From contig JAFAQW010000067.1 of NCBI GenBank assembly GCA_019245995.1, positions 1 through 19,829 of the forward strand: a DNA stretch of 19,829 nucleotides, given 5' to 3'. This stretch comes from Vulcanimicrobiota bacterium. Its GTDB lineage: Bacteria; Vulcanimicrobiota; Vulcanimicrobiia; Vulcanimicrobiales; Vulcanimicrobiaceae. The translations under genes and the position numbers were made by a program. The notes under the pieces are model-generated. The model did not search any database, was not told where the DNA came from, and worked only from the letters and a program-made list of their open reading frames with translations. Of this stretch, positions 13,970 through 19,829 are shown in pieces (within the stretch, counting starts at the first letter, position 1; every line of letters starts with the position of its first letter).

Positions 13970-14947
13970 TTACGTTCGTCGGTGCGCCGCAAGGCGATCG
14001 AGATCGGCCGTAACCATCATCGCGACGAGCTGCTCGAACGTGACTTCCGGCTCCCACCCCAATACCGCACGCGCTTTACCGGCATCGCCGACGAGCATGT
14101 CTACTTCGGCCGGGCGAACGAAGCGCGGGTCCACGGCGACGTACTTCTCGTACGAGCCGAGGCCCGCGACCTCGAAGGCGGTGCGCACGAAATCGCGCAC
14201 GCTGTGCGTCCGCCCCGTCGCGATCACGTAATCGTCGGGCCGTTCCTGTTGCAGCATGAGCCACATCGCACGGACGTAGTCGCCGGCGTAGCCCCAGTCG
14301 CGCTGCGCGTCGAGATTGCCCAGGCGAAGCTCTTGCGCGAGACCAAGTTTGATCCGTGCCACGCCGTCGGAGATCTTGCGCGTGACGAACTCCTTGCCGC
14401 GCCGTTCCGACTCGTGGTTGAAGCTGATCCCGCTGCAAGCGAAGATGCCGTACGACTCCCGGTAGTTGACCGTGATCCAGTGGCCGTATACTTTCGCAAC
14501 GCCGTATGGGCTGCGCGGATAGAACGGCGTCGTCTCGCGCTGCGGCACCTCCTGCACCTTGCCGAACATCTCGGAGCTCGATGCCTGGTAGAAACGAATC
14601 GCCGGCTCGACGTGCCGGATTGCCTCGAGCACGCGCGTCACGCCCAGCGCCGTGAACTCTCCGGTCAGCACGGGCTGGCTCCAAGATGCCGGCACGAATG
14701 ACTGAGCGGCGAGATTGTAAATTTCGTCCGGCCGCACGTCGTTGACGATCGACGTGATCGAGCTCTGGTCGAGCAAGTCGCCGGAGATGATCTCCACGTC
14801 GCCGACGATGTGCTCGATCCGCTCGTGCACCTCCGTGCTCGTGCGGCGCGTCATTCCGACGACGCGATAACCCTCACGCAAGAGGAGCTCCGCGATATAC
14901 GAACCGTCCTGCCCGGTGATCCCGGTGACGAGCGCCGTCTTGGCCAA
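13970..14947 (-). CDS. gmd: GDP-mannose 4,6-dehydratase
   Basis: This enzyme of about 325 residues converts GDP-D-mannose to GDP-4-keto-6-deoxy-D-mannose. It has the Rossmann motif TGITGQDGSY at about 8-17, GDLLDQSS, NLAAQSFVPASW, the catalytic QASSSEMFG segment, SPYGVAKVYGHWITVNYRESYG (Tyr and Lys catalytic), and NHESERRGKEFVTRKI and LGNLDAQRDWGYAGDYV, all hallmarks of Gmd. The start is taken as TTG at 14947, which gives MAKTALVTG and lies 10 nt after the kamE stop. The open frame continues upstream to 15052, but that part overlaps kamE and does not match the family. No in-frame ATG precedes the Rossmann motif apart from that upstream one. Confidence 0.93.
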   Translation of the reverse strand: MAKTALVTGITGQDGSYIAELLLREGYRVVGMTRRTSTEVHERIEHIVGDVEIISGDLLDQSSITSIVNDVRPDEIYNLAAQSFVPASWSQPVLTGEFTALGVTRVLEAIRHVEPAIRFYQASSSEMFGKVQEVPQRETTPFYPRSPYGVAKVYGHWITVNYRESYGIFACSGISFNHESERRGKEFVTRKISDGVARIKLGLAQELRLGNLDAQRDWGYAGDYVRAMWLMLQQERPDDYVIATGRTHSVRDFVRTAFEVAGLGSYEKYVAVDPRFVRPAEVDMLVGDAGKARAVLGWEPEVTFEQLVAMMVTADLDRLAAHRRT

Positions 14948-14957
14948 CGACGTGCGC

Positions 14958-15707
14958 TTAGCGGGCTGCGGCCAGGCGCAAGCGGTCGGCCAGCGTGACG
15001 GCGATGAAGCTCGCGACCTCGCTCGGAAGCGTGCCGCGTCCGAACCCCGCATCGAAGCCCAGCTCGCCGGCGAGGCGGTTCGTAACGCGCGGGCCGCCGC
15101 AGATCAACACGATGCGATCGCGCAAACCTTCCGCTTCGAGCAGCTCGCCCAACGCCGTAAAGTTCTTGATGTCGCTGCCTTTTTGGGTTACGACCTGCGA
15201 CGCGAGCAGCGCGTCGATACGATGCTCCTTCGCATAGCGCACGAGCGCCTCCGGCGAAACCTGGCTTCCGAGATTGAACGTCTCGAACATGTGATAGCGC
15301 TCGAGGCCGTAGTCGCCCTTGTAGCCCTTCATGTTGAGGATCGCGTCGATGCCCACCGTGTGAGCGTCGGTGCCGATGCACGCGCCGGCGACGCGGATCT
15401 TGCGCCCGATCCGTTCGCGAACCAGCTCGTCGATCTCGTCCATCGTCATCGCGTGCGTGCGCGCCGAGGAAGGAGAAATCGACTCCAGATCCACGGCTTG
15501 CGGCGTGCTCGCGTAGACCACGAAAAACGAAAAACCGGGCGCCATCGGACGGCCGTCCGCAACCTGCACGTCGGTGAACCCCATCTTGCTCGCCAGCTGC
15601 CGCGCCGCTTCGTCGGCCGCTTCGCTCCATTCGACCGGCAGCGTAAACGAAAGCTGAACCTTGCCGTCGTTCTGCGTATCGCCGTACGGCTTGACGAGCC
15701 GACTCAC
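14958..15707 (-). CDS. kamE: Lysine 5,6-aminomutase beta subunit (cobalamin-binding)
   Basis: This 249-residue subunit, close to the 262 residues of the clostridial enzyme, binds adenosylcobalamin. With KamD it moves the terminal amino group of D-lysine or beta-lysine from C6 to C5. The base-off B12 motif D-x-H-x-x-G is present as Asp114-Ala-His116-Thr-Val-Gly119. Eleven residues past the His is Lys127 in NMKGY, equivalent to the Lys that forms the Schiff base with PLP (Lys144 in Clostridium sticklandii). YGLERYHMFETFNLGSQV and LICGGPRVTN are also family-typical. GTG at 15707 follows AGGGTGG at a 4-nt spacing. It is separated from kamD by 118 nt holding a strong hairpin. Confidence 0.94.
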   Translation of the reverse strand: MSRLVKPYGDTQNDGKVQLSFTLPVEWSEAADEAARQLASKMGFTDVQVADGRPMAPGFSFFVVYASTPQAVDLESISPSSARTHAMTMDEIDELVRERIGRKIRVAGACIGTDAHTVGIDAILNMKGYKGDYGLERYHMFETFNLGSQVSPEALVRYAKEHRIDALLASQVVTQKGSDIKNFTALGELLEAEGLRDRIVLICGGPRVTNRLAGELGFDAGFGRGTLPSEVASFIAVTLADRLRLAAAR

Positions 15708-15758
15708 GACACCACCCTGCAGCCCATACACATATCGCGACAGCACGGAGCGACGAGC

Positions 15759-15809
15759 GGGTATGCAGCCCGAGCGATTATCCTGAGAATTAGCGAGGGC
15801 GGCATACCC
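15759..15809 (-). promoter_or_regulatory. Strong hairpin in the kamD-kamE intergenic region
   Basis: The arms GGGTATGC (15759-15766) and GCATACCC (15802-15809) are perfect complements. After one mismatch, GCCC (15768-15771) pairs with GGGC (15797-15800). A further GC/GC pair is possible beyond a 2x2 internal loop, leaving a loop of about 17 nt. It sits in the middle of the 118-nt gap, about 50 nt before the kamE start, and has no T-run, so it is not a standard terminator. It may stabilise or process the message between the subunits. Confidence 0.55.
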
Positions 15810-15825
15810 CGAGTCGCGACGCCTG

Positions 15826-17382
15826 TCACGACACCACCGCCGTCGTTCGTACGAGCGCGTCCTCGAACGGATTACAGTAGTCGTCCGCCCGCTCGAAGAC
15901 GCCCTCGAAGCCCCTGCCGCCGTCGGGCGTCCGCGAAACGTCGGCAAAGCTGGCGGCCTCGATGGCGCTCATGAGCCCCGTCGCGGCAACCCGCTCGAGC
16001 AGCGCTTCGCACTGGTGCAGCACGCTCGCGGCGCGGCGCTCCACTGCGCCGCCCGGTCGCAGAACGACTTCGTCCCCGAGGTGGCGCGCGGCGTTCATGA
16101 TGTATCGGGCATTCTCCAGCGACAGCACCCGATCGCCGAGGAATGGGGTATGGATCGCCTCGGTCAGCATCCCGCAAAGATGGATCGTCTGATCGGTCAT
16201 GACCGATGTGAGATTGAACATCGCATCGATCAGATGGCCCTTGAAGATGTCCCCCGTCATGTGCTTCGTCGGTGGCATGTACTTGAGCGGCGCGTTGGGA
16301 AAGATCTCCCGCGCCAGCTGCGCCTGCGCGACCTGATACAAGAAGCTGTCCTCGAGGTCGGGATTGATCTCGTACGCGTCGCCGAGGCCGATCTGCTCGT
16401 CGGGCAATCCGGCGCGATGCGCGAACTCCTCGTTGATGAACTGCGACGCAAGCACCGCGGGCGCTTGCTCGATCGCGTCCGCCGTCGTCAAATAGTTGTC
16501 TTCTCCGGTGTTGATGACGATGCCCGAATGGGCGTTGAGCATGCGGCTGAAGTGCTGGTCCACGAACGTCCGCTTCATGTTGATGTCGCGGAACAGGATG
16601 CCGTACATCGAGTCGTTGAGCAGCATGTCGAGGCGCTCGAGCGCCGCCATCACGGCGATCTCCGGCATGCAAAGGCCGCTCGCATAGTTCGTGAGCATCA
16701 CGTAACGCCCAAGACGCTCGCTCGTTTCGTCGAGCGCCGCGCGCATGATGCGAAAGTTTTCCTGCGTCGCGTACGTGCCGCCGAAGCCCTCCGTCGTCGG
16801 CCCGAAGGGAACGAAGTCGAGCAGCGACTGACCGGTCGAGCGGATGACGGCGATCACCTGTGCGCCCGCTTCAGCCGCCGCCACCGCTGCGGTCCGATCC
16901 TCGTAGATGTTGCCGCTTGCGACGATCACGTAGAGCAACGGCGGCGGAAGCTGCGGGAGCGCCGCCAGCCGCCGGTCTCGCTCGTCACGCCGTCGGCCCA
17001 CGCGCTCGAGGGCGGCGTCCACGTGCGGGCGCAGCGCTCCGCGCGCGGCCGCCGGGGGCGTCTGCGAGAACTGCATCAAGGAGTAGCGCCCTTCCGCAAG
17101 CGCCTCGCCGAGCGGCCCCGGATCCAGGCCCGTTTCGGCCAGCGCGCGACCGAAGGCCAGGGCGACCCCGTGGCATGTTACCTCGGGCGGCATGGCGTCC
17201 ACGATCGCGTTGGGAACGGGAACTTGCTCGCCCGTAACGCCATCCACGCCCAACAGACGCAGCACCGCGCGTTCGACCGAGACGGTCGAGTGGCGCGCGA
17301 TGAAGGCCTCCACGGGCGAAACGATTTCCGCCGCCAGCGTGCGACAGCGCTCGACGCACGCGCGATCGATTCGTAGTTCCAC
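15826..17382 (-). CDS. kamD: Lysine 5,6-aminomutase alpha subunit
   Basis: This 518-residue protein matches the family's length (about 516). It forms the TIM-barrel body that binds substrate and PLP and joins the KamE cobalamin domain. Recognisable conserved blocks are IRSTGQSLLDFVPFGPTTEG followed by GGTYATQENFRIMR, NYASGLCMPEIAVMAALERLDMLLND, MYGILFRDINMKRTFVDQHFSRM, INTGEDNYLTTADA, ASQFINEEFAHRAGLP, LKYMPPTKHMTGDIFKGH and MLTEAIHTPFLGDR. The start is GTG at 17382, 12 nt after the rmlD stop, so it appears to share a message with rmlD and the flippase. That is an unusual neighbourhood for a lysine-fermentation enzyme; kamA, kdd, kce and kal do not appear in the window. The reaction is normally anaerobic-type chemistry needing vitamin B12. 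Confidence 0.95.
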   Translation of the reverse strand: MELRIDRACVERCRTLAAEIVSPVEAFIARHSTVSVERAVLRLLGVDGVTGEQVPVPNAIVDAMPPEVTCHGVALAFGRALAETGLDPGPLGEALAEGRYSLMQFSQTPPAAARGALRPHVDAALERVGRRRDERDRRLAALPQLPPPLLYVIVASGNIYEDRTAAVAAAEAGAQVIAVIRSTGQSLLDFVPFGPTTEGFGGTYATQENFRIMRAALDETSERLGRYVMLTNYASGLCMPEIAVMAALERLDMLLNDSMYGILFRDINMKRTFVDQHFSRMLNAHSGIVINTGEDNYLTTADAIEQAPAVLASQFINEEFAHRAGLPDEQIGLGDAYEINPDLEDSFLYQVAQAQLAREIFPNAPLKYMPPTKHMTGDIFKGHLIDAMFNLTSVMTDQTIHLCGMLTEAIHTPFLGDRVLSLENARYIMNAARHLGDEVVLRPGGAVERRAASVLHQCEALLERVAATGLMSAIEAASFADVSRTPDGGRGFEGVFERADDYCNPFEDALVRTTAVVS

Positions 17383-17394
17383 GGCCGCTCTATC

Positions 17395-18258
17395 TTAGCG
17401 AACTGTGGCAGAAACCCCTAAGGAGCGCAGGTAGGCCCGTATGCCGTCGCGCCAATCCGGCATTGCGATTCCGAGTCGCGCGAGGCCGGCGTTGGCCAAG
17501 GCCGAGAACGCGGGCCGCGTTGCCTGCGTCCTCCACTGCGACGCCGCAATGGGCTCCAGCGGCATCTCGCGTCCGGCCGCTCGAGCGGTTTCCACCGCGA
17601 AATCGTACCAGCTCACCGGGCCCTCGTTCACGGCATGGTAGAGACCGTGCGCCTGCGTGGCGATCAACCGCCGCAGCGCTCCGGCCAAGTGATCGGCGAA
17701 GGTCGGCGACACGTAGACGTCGTTGACGACGCGCAGCGGCGCCTCGCCGGAGCGCCAGTTCAGCACGCGCCGAATCAGCGGCCGGCGCGACGTCGTGGCG
17801 GAGGAGCCGTACACGCCGCAGGTTCGCACGACGTACGCCTTGCCGCCCGCCGCGAGAGCCAGGTGTTCCCCCGCGACCTTCGACGCTCCGTACACCGAAA
17901 GCGGTCGCGGCAGCGCGAACTCCGCGTACGGCGCGCGCGACGCGCCGTCAAAGACGTAATCGGTGCTAATCGTCAGGAAAATCGCTCCGCGATCGCGCGC
18001 CAGCCGGGCCGCGTGCCCCACCGCAATCGCGTTGACGGAGAATGCCGCCTCGGGCTCGCGCTCGCACGTGTCGACGTCGTGAAACGCCGCGGCGTTGACG
18101 AGCACGTCGGGCGCCGTCCGCTCCGCGGCGGAACGCAGCGCCGGCAGATCCGCGAGGTTCAGCGCGCTATGCGGCGGGGCGAGTATTTCGCAATCCGTCC
18201 AGCAGCGGCGGATCGCGGTGCCGAGTTGCCCGGAGCCGCCGATCAGCAGCACCCGCAT
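17395..18258 (-). CDS. rmlD: dTDP-4-dehydrorhamnose reductase
   Basis: This 287-residue NAD(P)H-dependent reductase performs the last step of dTDP-L-rhamnose synthesis. It has GGSGQLG at about 8-14, DVLVNAAAFHDVDTCE, TISTDYVFDG, the catalytic Tyr and Lys in SVYGASKVAGE, and VVRTCGVYG. ATG at 18258 shares one base with the TAA of the flippase gene (TAATG). The open frame extends far upstream, but that part is a shadow of the flippase. The usual partner RmlC is encoded divergently at 19584; RmlA and RmlB are not in the window. Confidence 0.93.
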   Translation of the reverse strand: MRVLLIGGSGQLGTAIRRCWTDCEILAPPHSALNLADLPALRSAAERTAPDVLVNAAAFHDVDTCEREPEAAFSVNAIAVGHAARLARDRGAIFLTISTDYVFDGASRAPYAEFALPRPLSVYGASKVAGEHLALAAGGKAYVVRTCGVYGSSATTSRRPLIRRVLNWRSGEAPLRVVNDVYVSPTFADHLAGALRRLIATQAHGLYHAVNEGPVSWYDFAVETARAAGREMPLEPIAASQWRTQATRPAFSALANAGLARLGIAMPDWRDGIRAYLRSLGVSATVR

Positions 18259-19568
18259 TACAGCGTCGAACGCCGCTTTCCGGTGTTGCGTTGGAGCACG
18301 AGCGCCAGCGCCACGGCGAGCGCGGCCGCGCAGTTTCCGATCACCATGATCTCGACGACCATTCCAAGGCTGCGATGCGCGACCGCGATGACGCCGAGGG
18401 TGCCGAAGGTGCACGCAAAGAGCGGCAGCGTGAAGGCCAAGCGGTGCGTCGCGATTCCGTAGTAGGTCAGCGCGTTGGTCAGCGCGAGCATCACCATCGC
18501 CAGCCCGTAACTGACGAGCAGCGGCGCGGCCGCGTCGAACGCGTGGCCGACCAACGCGTGCAACACGAACAGGCCGAAAAACTTGAAGATGAAGAGTCCG
18601 CCCAAAGCGGCCAGCGCAAACATCCCCAGCGCGCCGTACAGAACTTCGCGCGTCCGCGCGCCGCGCGCGTGGCGGTCCGCGGCCTGCGGCAAGAGCACCG
18701 TCGGAACGAATCCGACGAGATAGAGCAGCATCTTTCCGCCGAGCGAGGCGGCGGCATACAGACCCGCCGCGTGCGCGTCGAAGAAATGCTTGACCAAAAC
18801 GACGTCGGCGGAGCCCATCAACGCGATCGCGATCGTCGCCGCCGCGGCGCCCGCCCCGGCGTTGAGAATTCGCCGCCAGTCGTAACGCACGCGATGCGGC
18901 GTCGTGTGCGCGTAGCGGCGGCGCAGCCGGATACCGAGATAGACCGCGGCCGCGAGGGGACCGCAAACGAATCCCACGATTCCGCCCGCCAAGCGCAGGC
19001 CGAGGGCGACGAGCAACGCGATGCCGACGACTTTGGCGATCCCCTCCGCGATGCTCGAGAGCGAGTAGCACGCAAAGTCCTGCGTCCCTTGCGCGATCGC
19101 CCGCAGCGCCGTGACGAACAGCGCGATGCCGGACAACACGCCGACCACCGGCACGGACCACGCCGGAACGTGCAAAAAGCGTGCAAAAGGAATCGCACCT
19201 GGAACGGCGATCAACACATAGAGCGCTCCGAGCGCGGCGAAGCCGAAGGTGATGCCGTCCAGCAGTCCGCGCAAATGACCGTCGTCGTGCAGCGCACGAA
19301 ACTCCGCGGCGAGCTGCGCGATGACGGGCCCAACGAACGCGGCCGGGAGCGCAGCGATGACGCCCGTGCTGATCAAGGCGTAGAGCTCGCCGTAAACGGT
19401 CACGCCCAATTGCCGGCTCGCGACGGCGTGCGCGACGAATCCGCAAACGTTGAGCACCGAGCTGGCGACGAACACGAGCGCACTCTGCTTCAGCATCGCG
19501 CTCGCGCGCAAGCGCTCGTAACCCCGCCGCAACACCCACGCGCGCAGCGGAGTCGCACTCCCGTTCAT
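18258..19568 (-). CDS. Wzx-type polysaccharide flippase (MOP superfamily)
   Basis: This 436-residue inner-membrane protein has about 12 or more hydrophobic segments and the N-terminal pattern of polysaccharide-exporting MATE-like transporters (LKQSALVFVASSVLNVCGFV, ASRQLGVTVYGELYAL), with LYAAASLGGKMLLYLVGFVPTVLLPQ in the second half. It would flip undecaprenyl-linked glycan to the periplasm. ATG at 19568 is chosen because GAAGG lies a few bases upstream; an ATG at 19598 would overlap the divergent epimerase gene. Its neighbours, rmlD downstream and rmlC divergent, support a surface-glycan role. Sequence alone does not separate O-antigen from exopolysaccharide or teichuronic-type flippases. 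Confidence 0.88.
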   Translation of the reverse strand: MNGSATPLRAWVLRRGYERLRASAMLKQSALVFVASSVLNVCGFVAHAVASRQLGVTVYGELYALISTGVIAALPAAFVGPVIAQLAAEFRALHDDGHLRGLLDGITFGFAALGALYVLIAVPGAIPFARFLHVPAWSVPVVGVLSGIALFVTALRAIAQGTQDFACYSLSSIAEGIAKVVGIALLVALGLRLAGGIVGFVCGPLAAAVYLGIRLRRRYAHTTPHRVRYDWRRILNAGAGAAAATIAIALMGSADVVLVKHFFDAHAAGLYAAASLGGKMLLYLVGFVPTVLLPQAADRHARGARTREVLYGALGMFALAALGGLFIFKFFGLFVLHALVGHAFDAAAPLLVSYGLAMVMLALTNALTYYGIATHRLAFTLPLFACTFGTLGVIAVAHRSLGMVVEIMVIGNCAAALAVALALVLQRNTGKRRSTL

Positions 19569-19583
19569 GGTACCTTCGTTCTT

Positions 19584-19829
19584 ATGGAGATCGAGCATTT
19601 ACCTCTCACGGGCGCGACGATGCTCACGCCAAAGATCTTTCGCGACGAACGTGGCTTCTTCAAAGAAACGTACTCGACGGTGCGGTATCGCGATTGGGGC
19701 ATCACCGATGAGTTTATGCAAGACAACCTTTCGCTCTCGCGCCGCAACGTCTTGCGCGGTCTGCACGGCGATGCGCGACTGGCGAAACTCGTCCAGGTGG
19801 TGCGCGGCAGCGCCTTCGACGTGATCGTG
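19584..19829 (+). CDS. rmlC: dTDP-4-dehydrorhamnose 3,5-epimerase-like protein (partial, N-terminal 82 residues)
   Basis: The gene runs off the right edge. The visible cupin N-terminus has the family phrases FRDERGFFKETY, MQDNLSLSRRNVLRGLH (His61 is the expected catalytic base) and KLVQVVRGSAFDVIV. After the catalytic His the usual Tyr-Gln segment is replaced by GDARLA, about two residues shorter, so this may be a variant epimerase of a related 6-deoxysugar pathway. ATG at 19584 is the family start. Only 15 bp separate it from the flippase ATG, so its promoter must lie within the flippase coding sequence. No Shine-Dalgarno is apparent. Confidence 0.85.
   Translation, partial: MEIEHLPLTGATMLTPKIFRDERGFFKETYSTVRYRDWGITDEFMQDNLSLSRRNVLRGLHGDARLAKLVQVVRGSAFDVIV

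Noticed and set aside
18259..19539. Upstream extension of the rmlD frame (total 714 codons)
   Set aside because: It lies across the flippase gene in another frame and has shadow-like composition; rmlD begins at its Rossmann motif at 18258.

Overview
The window reads as a GC-rich chromosome segment from a diderm bacterium of a deep-branching lineage. The large outer-membrane TonB-dependent receptor with an N-terminal carboxypeptidase-regulatory-like domain requires an outer membrane. The left edge, however, carries Gram-positive/actinobacterial-type SOS operators (CGAAC-N4-GTTTG) in front of a YneA/ChiZ-like LysM gene. Weak or absent Shine-Dalgarno sequences and many GTG/TTG starts are common. 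This mix fits groups such as Eremiobacterota (WPS-2), but that placement is inference from gene style, not from a marker gene. I see no tRNA, rRNA, CRISPR array, transposase or integrase.

Layout, left to right. (1) 1-401: a probable divergent SOS control region and a small LysM membrane protein on the + strand. (2) 405-2211, minus: three overlapping genes for two exported proteins of unknown function and a small CxxC protein that lacks a normal start codon. (3) 2255-6225, minus: a cysteine-rich TonB-dependent receptor with a clear terminator and a structured 142-nt leader. (4) 6368-8433, minus: sucD and sucC (succinyl-CoA synthetase). (5) 8472-8766, plus: a tail-anchored heptad-repeat protein with its own promoter. 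(6) 8763-12955, minus: acyl-CoA dehydrogenase, thiolase, a cation-diffusion-facilitator transporter and an isoprenylcysteine-methyltransferase-like membrane enzyme. (7) 12952-19568, minus: rmd, a 30-codon micro-ORF, gmd, kamE, kamD, rmlD and a Wzx-type flippase. (8) 19584-end, plus: the start of an rmlC-like epimerase gene.

Functionally, regions 7 and 8 are a surface-polysaccharide locus: gmd plus rmd would make GDP-D-rhamnose, rmlC plus rmlD would finish dTDP-L-rhamnose, and the flippase would move the lipid-linked glycan. The surprise is a complete, apparently active-site-intact adenosylcobalamin/PLP lysine 5,6-aminomutase (kamDE) inside this run of tightly spaced same-strand genes. Thiolase, acyl-CoA dehydrogenase and sucCD further downstream could process the acyl-CoA products of lysine fermentation, but kamA, kdd, kce and kal are not in the window.

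The most interesting non-coding signals are three structured intergenic stretches on the transcribed (minus) strand. The strongest is a 19-bp inverted repeat spanning 9934-10075, whose second arm ends one base before the acyl-CoA dehydrogenase start codon and whose single non-Watson-Crick pair is G-U only in the minus-strand RNA. The others are a roughly 51-nt hairpin between kamD and kamE and a multi-hairpin leader before the TonB receptor. Pairings were worked out by eye; no folding or homology search was run.
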